A stretch of DNA of 64,000 nt from Doris montereyensis (GCA_037039925.1 JAXRKP010001340.1:41001-105000), one strand, 5' to 3'. Counted from the stretch's first letter, positions 38,119-50,532 are shown. Program-made: numbers and translations. Notes: generated from the sequence alone by a model not told the origin.

Positions 38119-38330
38119 TGAGGCAAGGAACATGTCGGAAGTGAAGGTAATGACATAAGATAATATGAAAGCCCCATAGGAACAAAGACGAGACAAATGC
38201 AAGGAATAGCCATAAACAAATCATGGCCATCATGGGGATCGAACCCACGACCTCTGCGTCGGCACCCATCCCTCACAAAGAAAAGGAAGCGTGCTACCAA
38301 CCAAGCTAACGACGTTCCCTTGTAATCCAC
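38119..38330 (-). mobile_element. SINE-D copy, minus member of an inverted pair
   Basis: On +: AAGGTAATGACATAAGATAA, CATGGCCATCATGGGGATCG, AACCCACGACCTCTGCGTCG, GCACCCATCCCTCACAAAGA, GCGTGCTACCAACCAAGCTA. The minus-strand head is tRNA-like with box B GGGTTCGATCC. Confidence 0.85.
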
Positions 38331-38334
38331 TCGT

Positions 38335-38526
38335 TTTATAGGGGGCGGAGTTAGCTTGGCTGGTAGCACGCTTTCTTTTTCATGGCGAGACGATGGGTGC
38401 CGACGCAGAGATCGCGGGTTCGATCCGTATGGTGGCCATGATTTGTTTCTGTTTATTCCTTGTATTTATCTCATCTTTGTTCCAACGGGTCTTTCATATT
38501 ATCTTATGTCATTACCTTTACCACCA
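38335..38526 (+). mobile_element. SINE-D copy, plus member of an inverted pair
   Basis: GTTAGCTTGGCTGGTAGCAC, GGTGCCGACGCAGAGATCGC, GGGTTCGATCCGTATGGTGG, CCATGATTTGTTTCTGTTTA, CTTATGTCATTACCTTT. Its tail runs into a second (CTA)n at 38538-38563. Confidence 0.85.
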
Positions 38527-38537
38527 CCTCCACCGCC

Positions 38538-38568
<31 letters not shown>

Positions 38569-38931
38569 GTTTACCGTGAAGGTTTCGCGTTTCAAGGCTT
38601 ATCTAGAGACAGCCATGTTTGGTGGGGAGGTACGATTGGGGGTTGACGGTGGGGATGGTTGGATGGGACAAAATCGAAATGGAAAGGACTTCTCACAGTG
38701 GCCGACCCAGTCCCGTATTATTTTCATCATGTTCACATTTGATGGGTGTTTGGTTATGATTTCCACCCCCCTTCCTTTCCCCACCCCCCGTCCTTTCCAC
38801 CTCCAACAGGCTGGAATTGGATGCGGCGACCTGCCATTCTGTGTCCAACTTGTCCATGATTTATTCTTGCCTTTGTCCTTCTCCGGGTTTATTAATCATA
38901 CTAATTTATATAGGAGAGCTTATTTGGCACT
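38527..38931. other. Unique stretch
   Basis: (CTA)n at 38538-38563, otherwise nothing recognised. Confidence 0.4.
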
Positions 38932-39120
38932 GTGACTGAATGTCCTCAATTTTTATTTGTTCTGGCAAGGGATTTGAATGCCAGATTAGGTGGTGCACAG
39001 CAGTTGTTTTTTAGTCATGGGGGAATTACCCCTTGGGAGAATTTCAGGGTTTCAGGGGATGGAGGGAGAGGTGGGCGGAGGTGGGGGGGGTCCGACTACA
39101 GATTGGCAGACTCTATTATT
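38932..39120 (+). pseudogene. Possible LINE endonuclease fragment
   Basis: One frame reads FLFVLARDLNARLGGAQQLF, then ENFRVSGDGGRG and a block ending DYRLADSIILNA. The 'DLNARLG' then 'RVS-D' then 'N--G--L---C'-like order resembles the GDFNAR block of LINE endonucleases. Short and uncertain. Confidence 0.35.
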
Positions 39121-39279
39121 TTGAATGCATCTTTTTGAGGCAGATAAGTTTGGAAAGGGTGGTGGGGGGAGGAGGGGGGGGGGGGGTGGGCGTGACATTC
39201 TGACATAATATTATGGTGAAAGGGTTTTTTTCCTACATCATGCATTGACAACGTGAAAGCCGACAGTGGGTTACAAGTT

Positions 39280-39441
39280 AATGAAATGATTCACCAAAGC
39301 AGAGACTGAAATGATTCACCAAAGTAGAGAGAAATGATTCACCAAAGCAGAGACTGAAATGATTCACCAAAGCAGAGACTGAAATGATTCTGAAATGATT
39401 CACCAAAGCAGAGACTGAAATGATTCACCAAAGCAGAGACT
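39280..39441. repeat. 25-bp minisatellite
   Basis: Six to seven copies of ATGATTCACCAAAGCAGAGA plus CTGAA. Confidence 0.9.
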
Positions 39442-40736
39442 GGGAATACTGGGATAGATTGCAGCCTGTTGTGGCAAGGAGTGGGGCACCAACTGACGGA
39501 CGCGGCCATGGTGGCAGGTGACAGGTGAAACGAGGAGAAGGCGAAAGTGTGTAACCTGTGTCTTTGGATACAGCGTTCGGCCGTGCAGTCTTCAATCGAG
39601 TTGTCTGCCTCAAGATCCACGACATCACGTTGCATAACCCCTGTATGGTGGTACAAGTACCCGCCTCAAATGCCGATGTGTCTCTGGCTGTGACTTAGCA
39701 TTGGTGCCGTCCCCACGCTCAGAATGCCAGTGTGACTCTATGTCGTTGTAGACAAGAGCTGCGTTAGCTCTGTGGCTGTTGATTGCTCGTTATTCTTCAG
39801 TGAAGGACATGGGTTGTTTTAAGCTTCAAGAGAACCATTGAAGCGGCACCATTACGCTTACTTAGCCTCAGGTGACTGAAGTCTTGTCACTGAAATCTCA
39901 ATGTCTGCTCGCCACCTGGTGTTAAATGTCAATCTGACCGCCTGGCACTGGTGACAAGAGTCGAGGCGGGAAGGGAGGCCGGGGGGGGGGGGGGGTGTCG
40001 GGGGAGGGGGTAGAATATTACGAGGGAGCAACGTTTCCATTGCCTAGCTCTAAAACGTCGGGATTTCAATAGCAATGTACGGTAGCAGAGTGGAGATCAT
40101 TCTTAACGTCGCGTCGAAAGAAGACAAACATATTTTCGCACATCAAAGGCTTTGTAGACAAGATTCAAGACTTTAAGATATCTCTCCTCCCCCACCCCCA
40201 CCCCAACCCCATCAAAAGGACGTGAGGTAGTTGACTTACTTAAGCAAGGAACGCAACATCGTCAGAGACAGTTTATTGCAAATTTCGGCAGATTTGTTTC
40301 GTAACCTATGATTAACACTACTCTCCTCCCATCGCCATTAGCGGCCATTTCTCTCTGACATCTTATAATGACAGACGTTTGAATCTTTGATGGCTCAGAA
40401 CGTTAGTTGACTGAGAGAAAAAAGAAGACATTTATAAGGGTTTTCAACTAGGAAAGCATTTTTATTTTATAGCAAATGTCCTTTTCATTGGTAGTGAACC
40501 GTTTCATGAATTTTAAATGTCTGTGCCATTTCCGTCCATTAGAGAAAATTCTTTGAATGAGGGCTGGTAAAAAATGATGTCCACTGTCAAATGTTGCCAG
40601 TCGGAGAGTATTGGTTGATGTGGACGAAAATAAAAAGAAAAGAAGAGAGAGACATTGTGAAGGCACCTCACCTGATTCAATGCTTTCTCCCTTTCTCCTC
40701 TTCATCTATATGTACGTGTGTAGCCATCTGTCTATC
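39442..40736. other. Unique intronic stretch
   Basis: A poly-G run at 39980-39995; no exon recognised on either strand. Confidence 0.4.
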
Positions 40737-40895
40737 TATCCATCCATCCATCCATCCATCCATCCATCCATCTATCCTCCCTTCATCCATCCATCCATCC
40801 ATCCATCCCTCCATCCATCTATCCCTCCCTTCATTCATCCATCCATCCATCCATCCATCCATCAACCTATCCATCCATCCACCCATCCATTCATT
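40737..40895. repeat. (CATC)n microsatellite
   Basis: CATC/CATT tetranucleotides over about 160 bp. Confidence 0.95.
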
Positions 40896-40909
40896 TATAT
40901 CTATCTTGA

Positions 40910-41077
40910 GGGACTCGGTAGTCCAGAGGCAATGTGTTAACCTCTTCACGAAAAGGTCGTGGGTTCAAACCTCAGCACGTTGACAATTTTGTCTGTACAG
41001 AGCGGAGAAACAAAATAAAACAAATTCTACCAAACCCCGAGAGTCACCTCTGTTGTGGATAATTAAAATTAAATCGA
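40910..41077 (+). mobile_element. SINE-A copy, internally deleted
   Basis: Good head (GAGGGACTCGGTAGTCCAGA, AAAGGTCGTGGGTTCAAACC) and tail (AAATTCTACCAAACCCCGAG, TTGTGGATAATTAAAATTAA); the central 130 bases with the GTCCAGGTAGGTGG block are absent. Confidence 0.8.
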
Positions 41078-41262
41078 TCAAAATATCTATCCAACTAATC
41101 CATCTCTATTTCTCATCCAATATGTCCTGTCTGTCTGTCTGTCAGTCTGTCTGCCTGTCTGTTTGTCTATCTATCTACAACTCTATCTATCTCTTTCATT
41201 TTGTCTGTCTGCTATCTTCCTATCTATCTATCAACCTTCTTGTCAGTCAACCCACCTACCTG

Positions 41263-41480
41263 AAGTGACGTTGATGGTCGAGTGGTTAGGCTATTGGACT
41301 TGGATCGCGAGTCCCTGGATTGTTGACATCCTGGCAATCCGACAATCTAAGTCCGACATGGTGTACCTCGGGAAATACACTTGCACATTGGTACCAGTAT
41401 CCAGCCGGAAGTAAAAAGTCTGCGACAATCTAAAAGCGTCCTGTCCAAGAGGCGATGTCTCATCACCTGTTTATTTCAGA
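41263..41480 (+). mobile_element. SINE-C copy, plus strand
   Basis: GTGACGTTGATGGTCGAGTG, GTTAGGCTATTGGACTTGGA (tRNA-like head), then TACCTCGGGAAATACACTTG and AAAGCGTCCTGTCCAAGAGG in the order expected of the forward family. Only plus-strand SINE-C seen. Confidence 0.7.
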
Positions 41481-42534
41481 CACTTGGATGAGCTCCACAG
41501 CTCTATGGTCGGCAACAGTCTTGAAGGAACTTTCATTGGTCTTTTGAAGAGGGACGGGAGAAACGCAACTCCTGTTGGGTTCTTGAAAAATGCGCGGGAA
41601 AGATTCCACGGCAGTTTGGAATGATCGTCTTGATAGAACCGTTCAAACGCCGCATCCAGGAACCCAGACGAGGACATCCAACTTGTTGCATGCGAGCAGG
41701 CAAGTTGGCCGACCAATGATTTCAAGAGCAGCTATGTGGTCGCATGTTAATAAAACGCAACCATGTATGACCACCGCGAATGACATATCCACACAGGTAT
41801 GTCCACACCGGTATGTGCTAAACCTTTGACATTAGAATCCAAATATCACCGATAATCATCTTCGTCGCGTCTAGGGCCAACCTTAACACTGGATAATTAT
41901 GAACTTTGTAACGATTAGTTTTTTCTGACCATTACTTTGATTTTTTTTTCATCCACCGCCGACCGGAAATAATTACCGCAATGGCAATGACCCCGGCCGT
42001 TTTCAGATTCCAAGTTTCTTCCTGGGACGACGACCTTATTCAAAACAATAGCCTGATCACGGTTGGAAGAAGGTTGGCTGGTGAGCAAATATAGATTGTA
42101 CTCTCTCTCTTCTTGCCCACCAACCTTTTATTGCTACCGTTCCCACTAAAACCCCACCCCACCCACCCACCCACCCAAATAGCGGCCATGCGTGATGACG
42201 TAACCTAGCCTTGCTCCTCGTTGTTGGACATTGCAGTCTGCTGTCGTGGTATACAAAGACCGCTTGGTTTGGTATTCAGAGGAGACCGTGTTGAATTTTA
42301 ACTCATGTTTCTCGAGTCTGAAGAAGACGTGTTCGATGCAATACGTGAAGCAGGTCAACTAAACAGACACGGTGTGTGAATTTGATGTGTGTGAGTGTGT
42401 GTATGTGTGTTTGTGTGGAGAGGGGGCGGGCGTGGATGGGGATGGGTACAATAATGCCTTTGATGACGCAAGCGTGAAGCTGGATTAAGCAGTCTTGTAT
42501 CAGAAACTCTTGTAATTAGTAAAAATAAGATGGG
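41481..42534. other. Unique intronic stretch
   Basis: Short ORFs on both strands near 41471-41829 match nothing I recognise; no splice-bounded HDAC exon seen. Confidence 0.4.
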
Positions 42535-42757
42535 GGGGGGCGGCAATGAGGCAAGGGGTATGTCAAAAGGATTACTATGGACGTGAAATAGATATTGAAG
42601 CTTCCATAAGATCAAAGACGATACACACTACACAATAGAATATAAATAAAAGAAACTTTTTGAGCACGAGCCAGTCAGAATCGAACTGCTGACCTCCGCG
42701 TAAGCATCCATCACTTCGCCATCAAAACAACGCCGCACTTCGAACCGTGCTGACTGT
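42535..42757 (-). mobile_element. SINE-D copy, diverged
   Basis: GAGGCAAGGGGTATGTCAAA, AAGCTTCCATAAGATCAAAG, CAGAATCGAACTGCTGACCT, CCGCGTAAGCATCCATCACT, TTCGCCATCAAAACAACGCC: the family order on the minus strand. Its head end touches the 34-bp satellite. Confidence 0.72.
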
Positions 42758-44860
42758 TCTCTTTTCTAACTCTGTCAATGCTTCATTATTTTCTCTTTTC
42801 TAACTCTGTCAATGCTGTGTTGGTTATTTTCTCTTTTCTAACTGTGTCAATGCTTGGTTATTTTCTCTTTTCTAACTCTGTCAATGCTTCGTTATTTCTC
42901 TTTTCTAACTCTTCAATGCTTCGTTACGTTCTTCTTTTTTTTCTAACTCTGTCAATGCTTCGTTATTTTCTCTTTTCTAACTCTGTCAATGCTTCGTTAT
43001 TTTCTCTTTTCTAACTCTGTCAATGCTTCATTATTTTTTCTTTTCTAACTCTGTCAATGCTTCATTATTTTCAATAATTCTTTTCTAACTCTGTCAATGC
43101 TTCATTATTTTCTCTTTTCTAACTCTGTCAATGCTTCATTATGTTTCTCTTTTCTTCTGTCAATGCTTCGTTATTTTTCTTTTCTAACTCTGTCAATGTT
43201 TCGTTATTTTCTCTTTTCTAACTCTGTCAATGCTTCGTTATTTTCTCTTTTTCTAACTCTGTCAATGCTTCATTATTTTCTCTTTTCTAACTCTGTCAAT
43301 GTTTCGTTATTTTCTCTTTTCTAACTCTGTCAATGTTTCGTTATTTTCTCTTTTCTAACTCTGTCAATGCTTCATTATTTTCTCTTTTCTAACTCTGTCA
43401 ATGTTTCGTTATTTCTCTTTTCTAACTCTGTCAATGTTTCGTTATTTTCTCTTTTCTAACTCTGTCAATGTTTCGTTATTTTCTTTTCTAACTCTGTCAA
43501 TGCTTCGTTATTTTTCTCTTTTCTAACTCTGTCAATGCTTCGTTATTTTCAAGTTTCTCTTTTCTAACTCTGTCAATGCTTCGTTATTTTTCTCTTTTCT
43601 AACTCTGTCAATGCTTCGTTATTTTCTCTTTTCTAACTCTGTCAATGCTTCGTTATTTTCTCTTTTCTAACTCTGTCAATGTTTCGTTATTTTCTCTTTT
43701 CTAACTCTGTCAATGTTTCGTTATTTTTCTCTTTTCTAACTCTGTCAATGTTTCGTTATTTTCTCTTTTCTAACTCTGTCAATGCTTCGTTATTTTCTCT
43801 TTTCTAACTCTGTCAATGCTTCGTTATTTTCTCTTTTCTAACTCTGTCAATGTTTCGTTATTTTTCTCTTTTCTAACTCTGTCAATGTTTCGTTATTTTC
43901 TCTTTTCTAACTCTGTCAATGTTTCGTTATTTTCTCTTTTCTAACTCTGTCAATGCTTCGTTATTTTCTCTTTTCTAACTCTGTCAATGCTTCGTTATTT
44001 TCTCTTTTCTAACTCTGTCAATGCTTCGTTATTTTCTCTTTTTCTAACTCTGTCAATGCTTCGTTATTTTTCTCTTTTCTAACTCTGTCAATGCTTCGTT
44101 ATTTTCTCTTTTCTAACTCTGTCAATGCTTCGTTATTTTTCTTTTCTAACTCTGTCAATGCTTCGTTATTTTCTCTTTTCTAACTCTGTCAATGCTTCAT
44201 TATTTTCTCTTTTCTAACTCTGTCAATGTTTCGTTATTTTCTCTTTTCTAACTCTGTCAATGCTTCATTATTTTTTTCTAACTCTGTTCTTCGTTATTTT
44301 CTCTTTTCTAACTCTGTCAATGCTTCATTATTTTCTCTTTTCTAACTCTGTCAATGCTTCGTTATTTTCTCTTTTCTAACTCTGTCAATGCTTCATTATT
44401 TTCTCTTTTCTAACTCTGTCAATGCTTCATTATTTTCTCTTTTCTAACTGTGTCAATGCTTCGTTATTTTCTCTTTTCTAACTCTGTCAATGCTTCATTA
44501 TTTTCTCTTTTCTAACTCTGTCAATGCTTCATTATTTTCTCTTTTCTAACTCTGTCAATGCTTCGTTATTTTCTCTTTTCTAACTCTGTCAATGCTTCAT
44601 TATTTTCTCTTTTCTAACTCTGTCAATGCTTCGTTATTTTATCTTTTCTAACTCTGTCAATGTGTCGTTATTTTATCTTTTCTTACTCTGTCAATGCTTC
44701 GTTATTTTATCTTTTTCTTACTCTGTCAATGCTTCGTTATTTTATCTTTTCTTACTCTGTCAATGCTTCGTTATTTTATCTTTTCTAACTCTGTCGATGC
44801 TTCATTATTTTCTCTTTTCTAACTCTGTCAATGCTTCATTATTTTCTTTTTTTCTCCTCC
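42758..44860. repeat. 34-bp satellite, about 60 copies
   Basis: Unit CTAACTCTGTCAATGCTTCG plus TTATTTTCTCTTTT. Main variants: TTCG or TTCA, GCTTC or GTTTC, one to three extra T, and ATC for CTC in the last copies (44640-44780). No coding value. Confidence 0.96.
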
Positions 44861-45052
44861 ATTTCACCTTGGTATTTAAGGGAAATAAATCAATTTGGCT
44901 TTGAAAAGTATTCTCAAAGGCCATTGTGAATAATTTTATAATACGCCACAACAAGCATGCCCGTAAATAAAGTTGGATTATGATTTCTCTTTATTATAAA
45001 GCTGGGTCTCTTGAACTTTGACAGCAGTTAACTCAGCAACCCCTGTATGGGT

Positions 45053-45165
45053 TACGGGTGATATTAAGTACGATTATTAAATCAAATTAGTACTCGATAC
45101 TGAAGTTACACGGGCTTTTTAATTAGTCGTTGACATTGAAGTTATGCGGGGTTTTTTTATTATTG
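45053..45165 (-). mobile_element. Element E end fragment, inverted
   Basis: CGGGTGATATTAAGTACGAT, TAGTACTCGATACTGAAGTT, ACACGGGC; then sequence diverges. Confidence 0.6.
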
Positions 45166-45527
45166 TAATGACCGTGAATCAAGAAATTAGATCTAGTAAC
45201 AATAAAAACGTCTCGTGGATCAGTCGATATCATCCGCAACCGATATAGTGGTTGATGTGTCAGCCGCAGTCAAAGTTCAACATACACTGCTTTATAATAA
45301 AGATAAATCACCATCCAACATTATTTCCGGGGCACGCTTGCACAGCTGCCAGAAAGAGGAGGGTCCGGCCTGACGAATGCGAAAAGACTGTTTACCCACG
45401 TTGACCGTTGACCATATCGTCTATTCCCAGATGCACAAGTAACTGTGTACACGATGTCAACAAATACATACACATTGATGCGTACATACATAATACGTAC
45501 AAACATGATTATTATTATCTATATTTA
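45166..45527. other. Unique intronic stretch
   Basis: Nothing recognised. Confidence 0.4.
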
Positions 45528-45865
45528 TGATTCTGAGTTGGTCGTTCTTTGTTGGCCAAAGGTTCTGTTGCCAGGCCACTAAGAGTAACCATATTTTGCC
45601 TGTATGTTCTCAATAATCACACGATCGTTTTCATTCGGAAAATTCGTGTAAAAAAAAGCGACGTTTAATGATTGAAAATCTCATTGTTTCCCCGTCTTTT
45701 GAGTAACATTTTCAGTCACCTAGGTCGCCATTTCGAAAAGGTTATAATTAAAAAGTAGGAATATTATCGTTCACGGCTACCTGCGTAGCGTCAGTATCGA
45801 ATACTAACCCGATCATATAATCGTACTTAGTGTCAGCTGCCGGGGTGTAACAATCTTGTTCTCCA
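45528..45865 (+). mobile_element. Element E copy
   Basis: TTCTGAGTTGGTCGTTCTTT, AAAGGTTCTGTTGCCAGGCC, TAATTAAAAAGTAGGAATAT, GTCAGTATCGAATACTAACC and GGGGTGTAAC at its end; full length. Confidence 0.8.
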
Positions 45866-45955
45866 TGAAAGGTTTATGGTAGTATGTTTTTGATCATGTT
45901 TCCGTAACCACAGGATGTTTTTGTCGGATGAGGATATCAGAGATGGTAAAAAAAT

Positions 45956-46085
45956 CGGCAACAGCAACAACAACAACAGCAACAACAACAACACGACAAC
46001 AACCCAATAATAGATATGAAAATGATAATAATAGTAATAATAGTAATGATGATGATACTACTACTAATGATAATATAATAATGAT

Positions 46086-46132
<47 letters not shown>

Positions 46133-46164
46133 TAATAGTAATAATAATTGTAATAGTAATAGTA

Positions 46165-46237
<73 letters not shown>

Positions 46238-46399
46238 TAACGATAATGATAATGATTGATAATGATAATGATAATGATAATTATAATGATAATGATAATG
46301 ATACTGATACTGATACTGATAATTATAATGATTGATAATGATGATGATTGATAATGATAATGATAATGACAATGAATAATGATAATGACAATGATAATG

Positions 46400-46432
<33 letters not shown>

Positions 46433-46520
46433 TGATAATGATAATGATAATGATAATGATTGATAACGATAACGAAACGATAACGAAACGATAACGATAA
46501 CGATAACGACAACAACAACA
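45956..46520. repeat. (AAC)n, (AAT)n, (GATAAT)n, (GATAAC)n
   Basis: Simple A-rich repeats grading into one another over 560 bp. Confidence 0.95.
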
Positions 46521-46911
46521 GTAAATAAATCTTGTTTTTTCTCTTCACGTTAAAGTGTCTTGTAAACTTCCTGCATGCGTTGACTGTACATATTATTATC
46601 AGGAGCGTTTTTATATTTCTCAACCAAGAGGCAATCACAGGCTGTTGTATAAGCTTTATACCAGATTTAACAGTCAGCATGGTTAGAGAGACCTAGTCTG
46701 GTTGTCACACAATACCAACCTATTGTTGGTTTTCAGGCAAGATTACAATGAATTATAGACAATTACAAGGAAACGAGTCACGGCCCCTGACCTGTTAATC
46801 GCGATACCTGCGTACCTGCTTCTTGCCATGTTTTCTGTGTTATTGCGGCTCCGTCGGTTTGAATTCCTTTCCCTTAGGTTTATTTATTTGTAAGACGTTT
46901 CTGTTTGTTCC
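46521..46911. other. Unique intronic stretch
   Basis: Nothing recognised. Confidence 0.4.
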
Positions 46912-47050
46912 GCGGGCGGTAGACGGGCGCTTCTGATAGGTCGTACTTCTTTCCTTTCCTCCCCCCCCTCCACTTATCTTTCATCTTACTGTTTACTCTT
47001 AATTCACCCTGAGATCACCGCAATGGTGGACGAGCTAAATTTCAAAGAAG
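46912..47050 (+). mobile_element. SINE-B copy
   Basis: GCGGGCGGTAGACGGGCGCT, ACTTATCTTTCATCTTACTG, CCTGAGATCACCGCAATGGT, GGACGAGCTAAATTTCAAAG. Confidence 0.8.
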
Positions 47051-47334
47051 CTGTTTGTTCCTTTGCGAGTTTCACATTCTTTGGCTTGTGATCTGTCACA
47101 AATTTTCGTTGCATTTGAAAAATACGCTGTTTTATTATTTTACGTTGTTTCTCCCCCCAATCCCCCATCTCTCTAAAGATTACATTGTTATTTACTGTTG
47201 TTTGTTTATTATCGTTCTAAGTTGCCCTGAACTAAACCATGATCGCTTGGTGTTTTGTTTATTTTGAAAGTGTAACGTAAACACTTATTGGTCAGTTGCT
47301 TTTGTAAGGAGAGAGGATTGTTATTAAAGAAAAT

Positions 47335-47460
47335 AACACCACTACAAACACCACCACCACGACCACCACCACCACCACTATGACCATCACGACGACGACC
47401 ACCACCACGACCACCGCCACCACCATCACAACAACCACCACCACAACGCCCACCAATGAA
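47335..47460. repeat. (CCA)n-type repeat
   Basis: CCACCACGACCACC-like sequence; Thr- or Val-rich ORFs are by-products. Confidence 0.9.
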
Positions 47461-47654
47461 AGAGCCAGCTCAATTGATATGGGCAATTCGCTGTCAACAG
47501 TTGATGACCAACAGCCTTGTCATGAGATTTTAATAAGACACCCTGCATGTAATACAATTACATTTATTGTGTATATATAATTTGGAGTCTATGTCTGAAA
47601 AAAAAAAAGAAAAGAAGGTGCATGCACAGAGCTTGGTGTATAAGGCTATATTTC

Positions 47655-49030
47655 CATTTGTTTGTTCTCTTATTGCATGTGTTAAGTTTAGAAGCCTGCA
47701 GAGGGTTGATCTCTTCATTTGTCGTTAGCGGTTGGCGGTCGCTGCTGGTTGGTCCTACTTCTTTTCTTTCATTTTTATGCTGTTATTTCCCCTTAATTCA
47801 CCATGAGATCGCCGCAATGGTGGACGGGGTAAATTTCAAAGAAACAAACAAACTTCATTTTCAGTTGTTATATCGCATGTGTTAAGTGTGGAAGTGGTAG
47901 ACAGCAAAGGGGTTGACCTCTTCATTTATTCGTTGCCTTATCGCATGTGTTATGTAGAAGCCAATAGAGGGCTGACATCTTCATTTGTACGTTGCCTTAT
48001 CGCATATGTTAAGTGCAATAGAGGGCTGACATCTTCATTTGTAAGTGTTGCCTTATCGCCAGTGTATAGAGGGCTGACATCGTCATTTGTCCGTTGCCTT
48101 ATCGCATGTGTTAAGTGTAGAACATCTTCATTTGTACGTTGTCTTAGAGGGCTGACTGACCTCGTCGTTTGTCCGTTGCCTTATCGCATGTGTTAAGTGT
48201 AGAAGCCAATAGAGGGCTGACATCTTCATTTGTACGTTGTCTTATCGCATGTGTTAAGTGTGGAAGTGGTAGACAGCAAAGGGGTTGACCTCTTCATTTG
48301 TACGTTGCCTTATCGCATGTGTTAAGTGTAGAAGTCAAAAGAGGGTTGACCTCTTCATTTATTCGTTGTCTTATCGCATGTGTTAAGTGTAGAAGTCAAA
48401 AGAGGGTTGACCTCTTCATTTATTCGTTGTCTTATCGCATGTGTTAAGTGTAGAAGTCAAAAGAGGTTTGACCTCTTCATTTATTCGTTGTCTTATCGCA
48501 TGTGTTAAGTGTAGAAGTCAAAAGAGGGTTGACCTCTTCATTTTATTCGTTGTCTTATCGCATGTGTTAAGTGTAGAAGTCAAAAGAGGGTTGACCTCTT
48601 CATTTATTCGTTGTCTTATCGCATGTGTTAAGTGTAGAAGTCAAAAGAGGGTTGACTCTTCATTTGTACGTTGTCTTATCGCATGTGTTAAGTGTAGAAG
48701 TCAAAAGAGGGTTGACCTCTTCATTTGTACGTTGTCTTATCGCATGTGTTAAGTGTAGAAGTCAAAAGAGGGCTGACCTCTTCATTTGACGTTGTCTTAT
48801 CGCATGTGTTGTAGAAGCCAATAGAGGGCTGACCTGTCGTTTTAAGTTGTCTTATCGCATGTTAAGTGTAGAAGCCAATAGAGGGTTGACCTCGTCGTTT
48901 GTAAGTTGTCTTATCGCATGTGTTAAGTGTAGAAGCCAATAGAGGGCTGACCTCGTCGTTTGTACATTGTCTTATCGCATGTGTTAAGTCCTGAGGCCAG
49001 CAGAGGGTTGACTCGTCCAAACGGTCATTT
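47655..49030. repeat. 61-bp minisatellite
   Basis: About 20 copies of TTATCGCATGTGTTAAGTGT, AGAAGTCAAAAGAGGGTTGA, CCTCTTCATTTATTCGTTGT. Outer copies carry GCCAATAGAGGGCTGAC and are more variable; the central run (48300-48780) is uniform. A SINE-B copy splits the first units. Confidence 0.94.
47726..47850 (+). mobile_element. SINE-B copy inserted in the 61-bp array
   Basis: GCGGTTGGCGGTCGCTGCTG, TTATTTCCCCTTAATTCACC, GAGATCGCCGCAATGGTGGA, CGGGGTAAATTTCAAAGAAA. Array sequence stands on both sides, so the array unit existed before or grew around it. Confidence 0.8.
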
Positions 49031-50292
49031 GACGCATTCGTTGTCTCCTTTGAGATTAATGGAGACCGGAAATGATGGTGTAGATCCTTCCACCTAGGAT
49101 ATATTTTGACTGGATGTAGGCTTGCAATGCTTTAAATCTACTTGAAGATTTAAATTCAGCTACTAAAATGTAAAATGGTCTTCGTTGTTAAAAGTTAAAC
49201 CCCCAACCCCCCCCACCCCAAAACGATCCAAATAAAACTTGCTATGGCTATCCATCTCTTCAACACCTTTCGTCACCGTTCCTGTCCATGCCGAGGAAAT
49301 GACCATGGCGTTGAATTGAAACCGTTGCATGCGTGACGTGAAATATGATTTGATCGTGAGTTTAAACTTGAAACCGTCCGGTTTTTTGTTGTTGTTGCAT
49401 TCCATTTGACGACGCATACGTGGAAAGAGAATACAGAGAACATGTCACGTTTTTTTGAATGATTTCATGGCATGCGTATTCGGATGTTTTCAACACGTCT
49501 CTGGAGAAACGGCCTAAATCAGATTTTCACAAAAGCCTCGGATTGACAAAGGACGTAGCTAATTGAGCTTTTGTTACGGGGGATAAAAAGTCTCGTTTTA
49601 TCCTGCCAAGACGCCAGTGCCTATGCCAAAACAAGTGTTTGTATCAGTCTAGTTGCTTGATTTCTGCCCTTGTTTTTGTTCGTTTCTGTTATTCATTCGA
49701 GTCACAAAAATAGAAAAGAGAATTCATAACAGAGAAGCATTCCCCACCACCCTTACCCCCCCTCACCCCCTCCCAGCTAAATCGATAGGCAGAAAATCAA
49801 CAACAAAAGAAAAACTACAGTCACAACAACGAAAACAAAAACAAAATCCATGCACTTCAAACAGCAACAAATCTGAAACAAAGAGACAAAAGAAACTGAA
49901 ACACAACAAGTGGTTTTAGAGAACAAGTCAAATGCGTTCTGATACAATGCGACCTTTCTGAACCGGCGAAACACAAAACCCGGAAGAGAATGCCACACTG
50001 AAGTATTTTGTTTTGATTTTCAGCTATAACAAAAAGAAGGTAAAATGAAACAAAGAGTACCTGCCTCCCCCTCACACCCCACACCCCTACTCCTTTCAAC
50101 TCCACCCAGAAGAAATGTAAAGAAACTAAATAAACAAAAGCTGCAAACTAAACCAAAGATGGCAAACAAGTAGCTTGTTTGGAAATCGTAAAATTCCATG
50201 TTTTTAGAGGCACTGTTTTAAATCAGCAAATAAAGGAGAATCGAACTTGAACCAGTCTGTCCCCAACAACTACTCAACACCTCAATCTCAAC
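49031..50292. other. Unique intronic stretch
   Basis: Poly-C and AAC-rich patches (49200-49220, 49790-49870); no exon recognised. Confidence 0.4.
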
Positions 50293-50466
50293 ATGGGCGG
50301 TTAGCGGGCGTTGCTAATGCTAGGTCCTACTTCTTGTTTTTTTCTTTTTTCTTTTAAAAAATATATATTTGTTTTTTTCTTTTCACTTCTTTTTCATCTT
50401 GCTGTTTCCTCTTATTTCACCCTGATACCTCAGCGTACTTACGGTGGACGGGGCTAATTTAAAAAA
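50293..50466 (+). mobile_element. SINE-B copy with T-rich expansion
   Basis: GGGCGGTTAGCGGGCGTTGC, TTTTTCATCTTGCTGTTTCC, TTACGGTGGACGGGGCTAAT. It ends 66 bp before an HDAC exon. Confidence 0.75.
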
Positions 50467-50532
50467 TGGAACTCAACGTTTCTTCATTTTCTTATTTGTT
50501 TTTATATTGTTTTGTTTTGTCTTTTTCCCCAG

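Noticed and set aside
41471..41829. Overlapping ORFs on both strands
   Set aside because: Short, no homology recognised and no splice-consistent borders.
42758..44860. CRISPR-like regular repeats
   Set aside because: Units are directly adjacent with no unique spacers, and the genome is eukaryotic. The same applies to all other arrays.
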